Shown here: piece by piece, positions 1 through 9,449 of the stretch
Layout: each line of letters begins with the position of its first letter
Position numbering within the stretch: position 1 is the stretch's first letter
Origin: Sporofaciens musculi
Lineage (GTDB): Bacteria > Bacillota > Clostridia > Lachnospirales > Lachnospiraceae
DNA length: 64,000 bases
NCBI RefSeq assembly: GCF_009830285.1
Contig: NZ_WUQX01000001.1
Location: forward strand, 682,501 to 746,500
Reading direction: 5' to 3'
The notes under the pieces: generated by a model
The model's input: the letters and a program-made list of their open reading frames with translations, nothing else
Databases searched by the model: none
What the model was told of the DNA's origin: nothing
Translations under genes and position numbers: made by a program

Positions 1-448
1 CAGACACCCTAAAAGAGCCACAAATGGATAGCAAAGAAATATTTCAGACGGGTTGGCACAAGAAGCTGGACGTTCAGTGTTAAAATGCCTGATTCGTTTG
101 AACTCAACCTGATATATGCCACGGATACCAATATCGTAAGGTGGCTGAAAACAAAATCAGAAGCGACGCCATTTGACAACAGGTTTACAGGATATTTTGA
201 AGAGAGATACGGAGAGAATGTTTCGTGAAATCAAAGGCAGAAAGAAGCTGAACGCCCTCTACAAAGCACAAAAAGGAATATGCCCTATATGCGGCGGTGC
301 TATCACTGTAGAGGAAGGGTACAGAATCCATGAAGCCACGGGGAATGATTATAAGATAACAAGAATTTTAGTAGACGCAGGCTGTCACAGAAAACTGCAT
401 TACTCGAAAAACGATGATGAACCGGCTCTGGTGACACAGGGCTTATAA
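1..448 (+). CDS. ltrA: Group II intron maturase/reverse transcriptase, C-terminal part with HNH domain
   Basis: This is the C-terminal end of the intron-encoded protein. Positions about 16-220 encode the X/maturase stretch (KSHKWIAKKYFRRVG and RSWTFSVK). Positions 230-448 encode the DNA-binding/HNH region, with GRKKLNALYKAQKGICPICG, a CxxC pair and a later CHRKLHY. The reading frame changes twice, near base 12 and near 220, each fixed by one extra A in an A run. The longest single open frame therefore begins only at 173, which is not a true start. The protein would splice its own intron and cut target DNA during retrohoming. The N-terminal RT domain is outside the window. Confidence 0.8.
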
Positions 449-529
449 GTGCTTGAGCCGTGTGAGGGGAAACTCTCATGCACGGTTCTTAGAGGGGAAG
501 GCGGTAGTAATACCGCTGACCTACTCGAC
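1..529 (+). mobile_element. Group II intron, 3' part (domains V and VI at the end)
   Basis: The window opens inside a group II intron. Domain V is at about 455-490: a GAGCCGTG arm, a GGGGAAACTC loop segment and a CACGGTTCTT return arm. Domain VI follows at 491-529 and ends CTACTCGAC, giving the AY 3' end typical of these introns. The intron ORF ends just upstream at 448. Downstream sequence resumes the helicase/methylase reading frame, so the intron interrupts a conserved ICE backbone gene. The 5' part lies outside the window. The exact 3' splice site is inferred from the AY rule and could be off by a base or two. Confidence 0.85.
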
Positions 530-1515
530 CAGATCCTGGAGAACAGCAGAAGTTCATCAGCCAGATCATGACCAGTAAATCCCCGGTACGGGCCTGCGAG
601 GACGTGGACGATACGGCGTTAAGCTATGCGGAGATCAAAGCCCTGGCTACGGGCAATCCCTACATAAAAGAGAAGATGGATCTCGACATCCAGGTAAGCA
701 AGCTGAAACTTTTGAAGGCAAACCATACCAGCCAGAAGTACCGGCTGGAAACGGAGATCGCAAGGAATTACCCGGTGAAGATTACCGCATTAAAAGAGCG
801 GATTGCAGGCTTGCGGGCGGATGCGGAGGCAGTGAAGCCAATCCTTGAAAAAGAAAAGGAAAAAGACAATTTCTCCATGCTGATCGGTGGAAAAACCTAC
901 ACAGACCGGAAAGAGGCAGGGACGGCGCTGATTGCAGCCTGCGCAGGAATGAAAGCGGTGGATGCGGCCGGGCAGGTCGGGGAATTCTGCGGGTTCCGGC
1001 TGTATTCTGATTTTGACAGCTTCAACCAGGTATATAAGCTGACTATCAAGCGGCAGTGCAGCTACCAGGTTGAAGTGGGGAAAGACCCGTTAGGGAACTT
1101 GCAGCGTATCAGCAACGTATTCTCCGGGATTGGGAAGAAACTGACGGAATCGGAACTGAATTTAGAAACCGTTCAGCAGCAGCTTGCCACGGCAAAGGAG
1201 GAAGTGGAGAAGCCTTTTGCAAAAGAAGAAGAATTGGCGGAGAAGATGGAACGCCTGTCGGAATTAAACGCCTTGCTGAACATGGACGATAAAGGGCCGT
1301 CGGAAGCGCTGGGCATGGACGATGATGTGCAGGAAGTGGCAGACTGTCCGAGGAAAGCGGTTAATTATGCAGGCCGGGTGTCGGATGCTTCACGGATTGC
1401 AGATGAAGTAAGGAAACCTTCTGTGCTTGGGAAGCTGAAAGAAGCAAAAGAGCGTCTTATGGGGAATCATGGGAACACCCAGAAACCGGTAAAGAAAAAG
1501 GAGCAGGAATTATAA
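530..1515 (+). CDS. SNF2-type helicase / N6-adenine methylase, C-terminal exon
   Basis: This is the last ~325 residues of the very large helicase-methylase protein typical of Firmicutes ICEs. The recognisable stretch is QKFISQIMTSKSPVRACEDV, then ALSYAEIKALATGNPYIKEK and a long coiled-coil-rich tail. The N-terminal helicase and methylase domains lie before the window, beyond the group II intron that ends at 529. One base appears missing near 549 (GAGAACAGCAG where GAGAACAAGCAG is expected), so the frame right after the intron does not join the main frame; the ATG at 568 is internal. The family is thought to process or protect transferring DNA. The gene is the first of a co-oriented ICE cluster running to 10.5 kb. 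Confidence 0.8.
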
Positions 1516-1567
1516 GCAGGAGGCCATACCGTCAATAGATGATGGGGGTGGCATTATTTTTGCATAG

Positions 1568-1603
1568 ACAGATGGGAAAGCTGCGATAAGTTTTTCCGTC
1601 TGT
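1568..1603 (+). terminator. Hairpin downstream of helicase gene
   Basis: An imperfect inverted repeat (ACAGATGGGAAA ... TTTTTCCGTCTGT) follows the helicase stop at 1515. A second tight GC hairpin, GGCAGGC-gga-GCCTGCC, lies at 1626-1642. Neither has a clean T-tract after the stem, so they may act as processing or attenuation structures rather than as a terminator. The rest of 1516-1746 has no gene that I can see. Confidence 0.3.
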
Positions 1604-1746
1604 TTATCTGCAAGGTATTTTGCAGGGCAGGCGGAGCCTGCCAGTGAGAGCATGGAATTAGCCGGGTCTGCCAGAAACCTATTTCAATATTTATAAGGAT
1701 AGTTCTATGGCATATGCCGGGAAAGAATGGAGGGAATTTATCATTT

Positions 1747-2820
1747 ATGGCCGGAAAACGGGAAGAACAGTTGAAGGAGATTACGGAACGGCTGGAACAG
1801 GGCGTCAAGGATTTATTTACATCGGAAAAATATACAGAATATTTGAAAACTATGTCGCAGTTCCATAATTATAGTTTTAACAACACGCTTTTAATCGCGA
1901 TGCAGAAGCCGGAGTCAACCTTGGTTGCAGGGCTGGCTACCTGGAACAAGAAATTTAACCGTCGGGTAAAACGTGGGGAGAAGGGGATCAAGATCATCGC
2001 CCCTGCGCCGATTAAGGAAAAAGAAGAGATAGAGAAATTTGATCCGGAAACAAACGAGCCGGTGCTGCGCCCGGACGGACAGCCGGAGACAGAGGAAGTG
2101 GAGCGTATCATCCCACGGTTCCGTGTGTCTACAGTATTTGACATTTCACAGACGCAAGGAGATCCGCTTCCGGAACTGGACACGCCGGAGCTAGTGGGGA
2201 GCGTAGAAAATTTTGATATTTTCATGGAAGCAATCCAGATGGTTTCCCCATCCCCTATGCGCTATGGGGAGATTGAAGGGAGTTCCAAGGGGTATTACAG
2301 CAACGCCAGTAAGGAAATCGTAATACAGGAGGGCATGAGCGAGAAGCAGACCATGAAAACCGCTGTCCATGAAGTGACACATGCCATGTGCCATGACCGG
2401 GATAGGATGGAGGAGCTTGGTGAAAATAAAAACAAGATGACAATCGAAACGGAAGCCGAGAGCGTAGCCTTTACTGTCTGCAGTTTCTTCAATTTAGATA
2501 CGTCAGACTACTCATTCCCATATTTAGCGGGATGGGCAAGCAGCATGGATATGAAGGAGATGCGCACGTCAATGGATTTTATCCGGAAAACAGCAGGCTC
2601 TTTTATTGACAGCATGGTGGAGAACATCCAGAAGCTGCAGAAAGAAAAAGCGGCAGAACGGGAGCTGACAGAAGATGATTTCGTATTCCAGTTTGCCCCT
2701 CTTGGGGAGGATACAAAAAAGTTCTATCTTGTAGATAATGTCGGGCGGGTAGATTTTTTAAGGCTGTTACATACTTTTGCTGAACAGGACGGGGGAAATG
2801 GAAACCGGAGCAGTTCCTGA
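1747..2820 (+). CDS. ArdC-type ssDNA-binding / zincin metallopeptidase part of a large ICE polyprotein
   Basis: The N-terminal segment is an ArdC/DUF1738-type ssDNA-binding domain (about residues 1-120: LKEITERLEQGVKDLF, FHNYSFNNTLLIAMQKP, WNKKFNRRVKRGEKGIKI). A zinc metallopeptidase-like segment follows, with HEVTH near residue 208 and a downstream glutamate-rich helix. ArdC proteins inhibit host restriction or bind entering single strands. ATG 1747 is preferred over 1714 because the family begins just before REEQLKEI. The frame ends early at 2820: one missing A near 2800 breaks a protein that clearly continues (WKPEQFLKSHGVHLDLW) into the next segment, so this is the first of four frame segments of one polyprotein. 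Confidence 0.75.
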   Translation: MAGKREEQLKEITERLEQGVKDLFTSEKYTEYLKTMSQFHNYSFNNTLLIAMQKPESTLVAGLATWNKKFNRRVKRGEKGIKIIAPAPIKEKEEIEKFDPETNEPVLRPDGQPETEEVERIIPRFRVSTVFDISQTQGDPLPELDTPELVGSVENFDIFMEAIQMVSPSPMRYGEIEGSSKGYYSNASKEIVIQEGMSEKQTMKTAVHEVTHAMCHDRDRMEELGENKNKMTIETEAESVAFTVCSFFNLDTSDYSFPYLAGWASSMDMKEMRTSMDFIRKTAGSFIDSMVENIQKLQKEKAAERELTEDDFVFQFAPLGEDTKKFYLVDNVGRVDFLRLLHTFAEQDGGNGNRSSS

Positions 2821-3572
2821 AAAGCCACGGCGTACACCTGGATTTATGGCGGGATTCGGAAGATGGAAAGAAGAATCAGGAAATCCCGGAGTTCTATGAT
2901 GCCTTGTATATGGATGCAGGCCATATCGTGGATGCGGCAGAATTTTCTATTTTGGTGCAGGTGGAGATGATGATCAGCCGTGCGGAGTACGGGCATACAG
3001 CTTTGGGGAAGGAAGCGCATAACCTGGCTGTCTTATATGCCTATAAGCTGGACAATCCAAGGGACACGAGGGAGTTGGTGAATAAACTTGCGGAGGCTGT
3101 GGAAAATCCGAAGATGCATAATCTTCAGGAAATTATGGAGGATGCACAGGAAGAGATTGATTTTCTGCCTGATAACAAAGTCGGGATTATGCAGATGCAT
3201 GAATTTGGCTACCGCAATGATTCCGTCCTGCCGCTTACAATGGAAAGGGCCGTTGCGCTGCACAATGCAGGGCTGCATATCTACAGCCTACAGAAAGACG
3301 GAAGTTCAATTCTGATGAATACAGAAGATGATATTAGAGAAACAGGAGAAGACGGCATGTTTGGCATTGACGCAAGGGCGTGGGAGAGCTACCAGGTGAT
3401 GGAATCGGTACGTGCGGAAAATGCAGAGCAGGAACATTTAAACGAAGAATTGCTTTTCAGCAGTAACGAGGATCGTTATGCCATCTACCAGATCCGGGAC
3501 GACAGCAAGAGCCGGGAATACCTTTTTATGGGTACGGAGTATCTGAAAGCAGGGATTTTCCGTGGATTATGA
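2818..3572 (+). CDS. ICE polyprotein, second frame segment (LtrC-like middle region)
   Basis: This continues the ArdC-metallopeptidase protein after the break near 2800. From about 2904 it reads YMDAGHIVDAAEFSILVQVE, then a helical region (AVLYAYKLDNPRDTRELVNK) and an EIDFLPDNKVG stretch. It ends entering a YodL-type domain (EDRYAIYQIRDDSKSREYLF). No enzymatic motif is visible here; the region is the linker and start of the YodL module seen in LtrC-like ICE proteins. The stop at 3572 arises from another indel in the T run near 3558, because the next frame continues DYDDYRMVYGDVLGEK without loss. The start codon at 2904 is internal. Confidence 0.6.
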
Positions 3573-4530
3573 TGATTACCGGATGGTTTACGGTGATGTG
3601 CTAGGGGAAAAGAAACGCTGGATTCCCTGTATGAAAAATTCAATATCGGGCAGCCGCTGGACTTTAAAGGGCATTCCCTCTCTGTCAGTGATGTAGTGGC
3701 CATAAAAAGAGACGGTGAGATTACGGCGCATTATGTGGATTCTTATGGATATACGGAACTGCCGGAGTTTTTTTCATCAGAAGGAGAAAACCATAAAGCA
3801 GGAAAAAGGAACAGAATTACAGGAAAGCAGCCTGCAGGAACTACAAAAGGGTGATACAGAAAAGCAATATCAAGAAGTAGAGATTTTTGGAGTCCCGGCA
3901 TTATTTTCTAATGGAAAGATACCGGAAAAAGAAGTGCCATCTGAACTTTACCGCTATGATTTGCGGGGTCTGATTATGACCCTGGCGATCCGGTCGCTGT
4001 GGAATACCATGTGGGAGCCAACCATGCCGGCACAATCCTGTCCTCGTTTTATCTGCCTATCCCGGAAAGAAGGTATTTGAATCTTGGGGAAGAATTAAAC
4101 TTTACTGGCGGGATGGTGACAATCGAACAATTAAAGCAATCAGCAATAGCGTTCAATGAAAGCCTGAATACAAAAGAAAAGAAACGGAAGCTGGAAGAAC
4201 GGATACAGAATGTGGTCATTCATTCCAATGAGGAGCTTTTATATACAGGTACAGATGATTGTTACGCTCTTTTTCAGATCAATGAGGATACGAAAGGCCG
4301 GGATTATTTCCTTTTAAGTATGGAAACGATCAAAGAAGATGGTTTAGAGGTGAATGGTGCGGATTATTCCCTGATTTATGGCGGCAGGCTCAAGCTAGGG
4401 GATAATTTGGAAAGCGTCCGCACAGAAATAACATTTTCTCTCCCGGAAGGCTATACCGGGCACTACCCGACTGTCGGTGATGTGATGGTTATGAACCGTA
4501 AAGGGAAAGTGACTGCTTATTTTTGGATGA
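3573..4530 (+). CDS. ICE polyprotein, third segment: YodL / LPD28-like / YodL domains, several frame breaks
   Basis: Read across indels near 3612, 3785, 3975 and 4525, this stretch encodes the end of one YodL domain (FKGHSLSVSDVVAIKRDGEI, HYVDSYGYTELPEF). An LPD28-like module follows (YRYDLRGSDYDPGDPVAVEY, then NHAGTILSS and ELNFTGG), then a second YodL domain (DDCYALFQINEDTKGRDYF, HYPTVGDVMVMNRKGKVTAY). YodL and LPD modules are small domains found repeatedly in large mobile-element proteins; their biochemical role is not established. The apparent separate ORFs at 3715-4080 and 3999-4703 are frame fragments of this one region. Confidence 0.55.
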
Positions 4531-6289
4531 TTATGGCCCTGTGGAACTGCCCGGTTTTATTGAACAGAGGAAACATGTACTGGAGGAAGAAGCAAAACGG
4601 CAGATTCCAGAGGAAAAAACGTACCCGCCGCTTTATATGCATACCATTACCTATGCAATGGAGCATGGCCGGGCAGATGATTACCTGGAATCAAGAAAGC
4701 TGAACCTGGACTGCAAAAAAGCGGTTGAGGACGCAATCAGGGAGAACTTTGACGGGATGCATCTGGCGCATGATGCCGCAGAGGAAGTCCTGGAGGAATA
4801 TGGCGCAGAACGTGTGGTATTCATCCTTGCAAATACGTTGCAGCATTTGGAACATGACGGGCGGTTTTCTATCGGGAATAAGGCATGGGCAAAGGGATAC
4901 GAGATACCGGAAAACATAAACCGGGGGATGGATATGAACGCTGATTATGTGGTAAGCAGCCACCCGGCTGTACTGGACGGGTTTATCGGATTGGCAAGGG
5001 ATGGAATACAGGAACAGGAGTTAGGGAAGGAAGAAAACGTGCGGATCAATGAGGAAACGAAAGGGTTTATTGCAAATGGGCATTTTGGCACATGGCATAC
5101 GGTAGAAGCAAAAGAAATTAGCGGCGAGCTGTTTTACCGAATGGAGCATGAGGAATATGGGGATTCTGTGGCCTCTATTATTGTCAATCAGGAAGGGGAA
5201 CTGGTGGCAGAGGATCTGGAGCATGGGTTTGATCAGGGGGCAATGGAAGCCATTGGCGAGTATTTTTCAGAAAAAGGAGTAGAAATGGAACCGGAGCCGT
5301 CATTCATTGCACAATACTATCTTATACAGAACACCGATGGCAGCAAAGCAGAAAGGGAATATCAGTATTTTGCGGATTTGGATGCGGCGGTCACTGCCTA
5401 TCAGCAGATACCAAACCACCTAAATAAACAGCTTGGCATGGAAAGCACGGAACAGCCACCCTCCAGGATGTCCCTGATTGTGTGCCAGAATGGAATTGAA
5501 ACGCTTACAGATATAGAATTTAATTCCCTAAGCGAAAAATGGGTTCGAGAGGAAACGATGGCGGCGTCACAGAAAGCAAGGGAGTATCTCGATAGCTATG
5601 ATGTTGCGATTGCATACCAGACAGAAAAAGGGTATTTTTCCATCCAGACCGTTTCTGACGGTTACGATTATACGATTTATGGTAAGGATTTCAGGGAGAT
5701 TGACGGAGGCGTGTACGACGATCCGGATCTGTCAATCCGTGAGGCGATGGAAGCGATCCTTTCGGATGAAGGCATACCGTTGGCGGCGTGTAAGGTTATG
5801 GATTATGGAGAATTGCAGGTGAAAACAGAAACCGTGGCGCAGGAAGAACTGCAGAAGGCGCAGGCGAAAGAAACGGAGACGGAGAGACTTCCGCTTGTTT
5901 CTGATCAGACAGAGCCGGAGCCTGCCTTAAACGGCCAGAGCCGTGCGGGGGTAGAGGAAACCGTACTCTGCTATGCCCAGGCACAGATTGATGAAATGGG
6001 GCTGTCGGAGGAAGTGGAGCTGCTTGGCGCAAGGGTGTATGGGAGCCGTTCCAGGGAAGGGATGTACCAGGAAGGCTCGGATATAGATGTGGTGGTATCT
6101 TACAGCGGCAATCTGAAAGAGGATGTTTTCTTCAATGCGTTACATGAGGGAGATTTTAAGATGGCGGGAATCCCGGTTGACATCAATCCAATCTCTACGG
6201 AAAAGACAGGAACTTTGGAGAGATACATGGAGAATGGGAAAAATATCTGGATGGAAAAGAAAGGCAGGAACTTACCGGGGATATTGTAA
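4523..6289 (+). CDS. ICE polyprotein, fourth segment: DUF3849, DUF4316/LPD25-like and nucleotidyltransferase-like domains
   Basis: The 588-residue segment starts at an internal ATG; the true frame continues from YFVDDYGPVELPG upstream. Domains in order: DUF3849 (about residues 35-165: PPLYMHTITYAMEHGRADDY, ENFDGMHLAHDAAEEVLEEY, YVVSSHPAVLDGF); a DUF4316/LPD25-like module (residues 185-255: GTWHTVEAKEISGELFYRME, EHGFDQGAMEAIGEY); two less clear globular parts; and a C-terminal MNT/PolB-like nucleotidyltransferase fold (residues ~495-575) with YGSRSREGMYQEGSDIDVVV, which has the GS...D-x-D signature. A nucleotidyltransferase tail on an ArdC/YodL polyprotein is notable and could modify a nucleic acid or protein during transfer; that role is inference. 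Confidence 0.7.
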   Translation: MDDYGPVELPGFIEQRKHVLEEEAKRQIPEEKTYPPLYMHTITYAMEHGRADDYLESRKLNLDCKKAVEDAIRENFDGMHLAHDAAEEVLEEYGAERVVFILANTLQHLEHDGRFSIGNKAWAKGYEIPENINRGMDMNADYVVSSHPAVLDGFIGLARDGIQEQELGKEENVRINEETKGFIANGHFGTWHTVEAKEISGELFYRMEHEEYGDSVASIIVNQEGELVAEDLEHGFDQGAMEAIGEYFSEKGVEMEPEPSFIAQYYLIQNTDGSKAEREYQYFADLDAAVTAYQQIPNHLNKQLGMESTEQPPSRMSLIVCQNGIETLTDIEFNSLSEKWVREETMAASQKAREYLDSYDVAIAYQTEKGYFSIQTVSDGYDYTIYGKDFREIDGGVYDDPDLSIREAMEAILSDEGIPLAACKVMDYGELQVKTETVAQEELQKAQAKETETERLPLVSDQTEPEPALNGQSRAGVEETVLCYAQAQIDEMGLSEEVELLGARVYGSRSREGMYQEGSDIDVVVSYSGNLKEDVFFNALHEGDFKMAGIPVDINPISTEKTGTLERYMENGKNIWMEKKGRNLPGIL

Positions 6290-6297
6290 AGTTCAGT

Positions 6298-7196
6298 ATG
6301 GATCATGATGAAGATCTGCTTGGATTTTGGGATGGCGCTGCCCGGATAGAAACAGAGCCGATCTATCAGGCGTATGAGATTATTGGCAATGCGCTTGAAA
6401 GAAATGATACGGAAAAGTTCCGGGCGCACTTAGCGGAGGTTATTGAAACCGGCGACAAAGAATCCCCGATTGTCAGGGATGCAATCGGGTTAATGGAGAA
6501 ATTGACAGGGGAGAGCCATGACATTTCCGTAGAGCAGGAGGCAACCATTACATTCTATGTGGCAGAATGTACGGAGTTCCCTGTTCTGGGGGAATACCAT
6601 GAGCGGCTGGAAACATTGCAGGAAGCGATGGATCTGTATGAGAAAATCCCGGCAGAGCGGATGAGCGGCATTAAGGGGATTGGATTCTGCCTGGAGGACG
6701 GCAGTATCTATGACGGGAATTTTGACTTAATGGTGATGGGGGAGATGCAGACGGAATTTATCAATGAGATTCCCCAATACCGGGACAGCCCATTAGTGCA
6801 GAAGGCGATTGCGGACATGGAGAAAATCCTTGCGAATCAGAAAGAAAAGAATAGGCCAGGGTTGAAAAGGGGCAGGAACCGCCGCAGCCGCCAGTGTCAT
6901 TGGAGAACAGGCAACAAACCGTACAAGCGCATGAAAAAGGAAGCCCAGGTATCACAACACATGAATCGGGCAGAGATACTGCCAGGGCAGAAACGAAAGC
7001 AGCAGAGCCGGTAAAATCAGTTGAAAATGCCCCGAAAACAGACAAGGGCATATCTGGCGGCAGCAAGAAGCAGTCCGTCCTAAACGCCCTCCGGGAACGG
7101 CAGGCAAGGATGAAAGCACAGGAGAAACAAACTCTGGAACGGGGGAAGCAGAGCCAGAAAACACAAGCAAAGAAGAAGGGAGAACAGGAATTATGA
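6298..7196 (+). CDS. LPD16-domain ICE protein (one frame break)
   Basis: The protein has an acidic helical N-terminus and an LPD16 (large polyvalent protein-associated) domain at about residues 80-165 (ATITFYVAECTEFPVLGEYH, MSGIKGIGFCLEDGSIYDG). Its basic tail, KKQSVLNALRERQARMKAQE, is the usual end of this family. The tail lies in a different frame: one missing G near 6860 shifts translation, so the first frame runs out at 7014 while the real C-terminus is the frame ending at 7196. It starts 8 bases after the polyprotein stop with only a weak ribosome site, suggesting translational coupling. Its stop overlaps the next gene by 4 bases. Function is unknown. Confidence 0.7.
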
Positions 7197-7423
7197 TGGT
7201 GAGATTTGAGGAAAATGAATATTTCCTGATAGCAATGTTCCAGAAGGAAAGCAGGCAGGCAACCATTGAGGAGATGCATAACGCAATCCCCTACATAGGC
7301 AGGGATGAGGAAATGCTTGCCCTCATGAACAGCACACTGGAAAAGCTGTGGTGCCTTACAGAGGAAGCATTTTTAGAATTGGATCTGGAACTGTATAAAG
7401 AGGAACCGATGGAGGATGAATGA
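7193..7423 (+). CDS. Transposon-transfer assisting protein (TTRAP-like)
   Basis: This is a 76-residue acidic protein (FEENEYFLIAMFQKESRQAT, then IPYIGRDEEMLALMNSTLEK and AFLELDLELY). Length and pattern match the TTRAP family of Firmicutes ICEs, which sits between LPD16 and YodL genes, as it does here. It overlaps the LPD16 gene by 4 bases (ATGA-type) and its stop overlaps the next start at 7423, so it is part of a tightly coupled operon. The family name comes from an association with transposon transfer; no enzymatic motif is visible. Confidence 0.75.
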   Translation: MMVRFEENEYFLIAMFQKESRQATIEEMHNAIPYIGRDEEMLALMNSTLEKLWCLTEEAFLELDLELYKEEPMEDE

Positions 7424-8333
7424 TGGAGGCAAACCAATTTGCGGTGTACCAGCTAAAAATATCCCGGAAAACAGGCAGATACGGTTCCGGCCTTACAGCA
7501 CACTGCAGGAGAAGGGGATACAGATACAGTATAAGGATTATGAGCAGGTGTATCTGGCACGGATGCAGCCGGAAGACGAGCCGGGACAGATCCGCAGGCG
7601 TTTTAACAAGAAACTGCCACGGACATTTCATGGACATTCAATCAGTGTTAGTGATGTGCTTGTGCTGAATAAGGGCGGCGTTGTGGCCGCCTATTATGTT
7701 GAGAAAGAAGGATTTACCGCCATAGCCGGGTTTATCCGGACAGGTTCTTCCGGTGCGCCTGTGTCTTTCGGTACTTCTGGTTTCCACATCGAGGGGAAAG
7801 AAGGGAGCTGGCACGCTTTTGACAGCATAATCGTAGACGGCAGGGAGTTCTTCCTGATGGAGCATGAAGCCTATGGGAAAGATACGGAATGGCTTGTGGT
7901 GGATGAAGCCGGGCGGCTGGCTGCCGAGGGAGTCTATCACGGGTTTGACCAATCCGTGCAGCAGCAGATTAAGGATTATCTTAACCCGCCGAAGCCTGAA
8001 AAAGAAACAGTGCGGCATGAAATCAAATTCCCCTCTGGGAAGGCTTCTGTCCCCTCCGGGGCAGATGCGGCAGAAGGCGGCGACAGGGAAAAGCCGCCCC
8101 TTGAGAATTGGCAGAAATATATGGAAAACGGGGAGTATGTCCGCAGCGTTGAGAGTGGGGAAGAAGAAAATCACAGCCTCATTGATGGGAATAAAAATAA
8201 CGGCAAAAAGAAGCATGGCAGGGAATCTGTCCTGAAAAAACTGCGGCAGAAACAGGCGGAGATTGCGAAACGGCACGGAAAGCCTGCACAACAGATGGAA
8301 ATGCCGGAACAGATGGAGCGCAGACGGAAATAA
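7423..8333 (+). CDS. YodL-DUF4316 (LPD25) domain ICE protein
   Basis: An N-terminal YodL domain (about residues 5-100: ANQFAVYQLK, RFRPYSTLQEKGIQIQYKDY, FHGHSISVSDVLVLNKGGVV) is followed by a DUF4316/LPD25-like domain (residues 120-190: GSWHAFDSIIVDGREFFLME, YHGFDQSVQQQIKDYL) and a charged basic tail (ESVLKKLRQKQAEIAKRHGK) like that of the LPD16 protein. One A is missing near 7456, so the correct start (ATG 7423, overlapping the TTRAP stop) and the main frame do not join as written. Function is unknown; these domains recur in the polyprotein upstream. Confidence 0.7.
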
Positions 8334-8383
8334 GGGAAAAGGGAAGTATCTGGCAGGGATTGCCGGATGCTTCTTTTTATGTC

Positions 8384-8412
8384 TTGAACATTATGGAGTT
8401 TCTCTGTATAAT
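8384..8412 (+). promoter_or_regulatory. Sigma-70-type promoter before the Rpn nuclease gene
   Basis: TTGAAC (8384-8389) and a perfect TATAAT (8407-8412) are spaced exactly 17 bases apart. Transcription would start near 8420, just ahead of a small GACAGGG / CCCTGTC stem-loop at about 8424-8446 in the leader. This promoter would free rpn and the two following genes from the upstream conjugation operon. Confidence 0.65.
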
Positions 8413-8482
8413 AAAGCCATAACAGACAGGGCGAAACCTCCCTGTCAGACTGCCAGGCGCAAGCCGGAACCGGGGTGATATT

Positions 8483-9370
8483 ATGCAGGGTGGAATAATA
8501 CAGGAAGAAGCCAAAAGAGAAAGCAGTGGAAAAAAGGATTCCTTTGCCAAATATACGGTGAAAGACAGCGTATTCACGACGATCTTTCGGGATAAAAAAT
8601 ACCTGATACAGCTATACCGTGCGCTCCATCCGGAGGATACGGAGACTACGGAAGATGCGCTTACGGATATAACGATAAGGAACGTGCTTACCAACGGAAT
8701 CTATAATGACCTGGGTTTCCGGGTTGGGGACAAAATTTTATTCCTGGTCGAGCAGCAGTCGAGCTGGACGATGAATATCATTATACGTGCGCTGATGTAT
8801 TTGGCGCAGGTTTACCATGATTATTTTGAAGAGCAGGACGCAGATTTATATGGAAGCAAGAAAGTCCATGTGCCGGAGCCGGAGATATATATGATCTATA
8901 CAGGGGAGCGTGTCAGCAGGCCGGAAACGATTTCATTTTCCAAAGAATTTTTCAAGGGAAAAGAATGTTCCATTGAAGTAAAGGTAAAAGTAATCTATGA
9001 CGGCAAAGGAAATGACATCATCAGCCAGTATGTTGCTTTTACAAAGGTATATAACGAACAGGTAAAGCGGTATGGGAGAAGCCGGGAGGCTGTCACGGAA
9101 ACCATCCGCATCTGCAAAGACAGGAATCTGCTCCGTGAATTTCTGGAGAGCAGGGAAAAGGAGGTTGTGTCTATCATGATGACTTTGTTTGATGAAGAGA
9201 GGATTATGCGTAATTATGTTGCCAGTGAAAGACGTGAGGCAGTAAGGGATGCAGTAGAAAATATGTTAAAGACTGGAAAAATGTCAGCAGAGGAAATCGC
9301 CGGGTATTTTACGGAGCTTTCTGTGGAAGATGTCCGGGAAATTGAAAAAGGACTGCTTCAAACGATATAA
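8483..9370 (+). CDS. Rpn family recombination-promoting nuclease
   Basis: The 295-residue protein has the Rpn/PD-(D/E)XK 'putative transposase' layout: an N-terminal DSVFTTIFRDKKYLIQLYRA, then NDLGFRVGDKILFLVEQQSS with the acidic and glutamine-containing core (V-E-Q), and a helical C-terminal tail (MLKTGKMSAEEIAGYFTELS). Rpn proteins are DNA nucleases that promote RecA-independent recombination in Enterobacteria; the Clostridial branch is largely uncharacterised and common in multicopy families. Here the gene has its own promoter inside an ICE operon, so it may be cargo rather than transfer machinery. It is intact, with no frame break. Confidence 0.8.
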   Translation: MQGGIIQEEAKRESSGKKDSFAKYTVKDSVFTTIFRDKKYLIQLYRALHPEDTETTEDALTDITIRNVLTNGIYNDLGFRVGDKILFLVEQQSSWTMNIIIRALMYLAQVYHDYFEEQDADLYGSKKVHVPEPEIYMIYTGERVSRPETISFSKEFFKGKECSIEVKVKVIYDGKGNDIISQYVAFTKVYNEQVKRYGRSREAVTETIRICKDRNLLREFLESREKEVVSIMMTLFDEERIMRNYVASERREAVRDAVENMLKTGKMSAEEIAGYFTELSVEDVREIEKGLLQTI

Positions 9371-9449
9371 TAGTTGCCATTATGCAGATACCATAGAGGA
9401 AAGATAATAGAATCCCCGGTTGTGAATGAATACAGCCGGGGGTATTTAC

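Noticed and set aside
1554..1808. Minus-strand 84-codon ORF after the helicase gene
   Set aside because: No homology, no ribosome site, and it covers hairpins and the ArdC start region.
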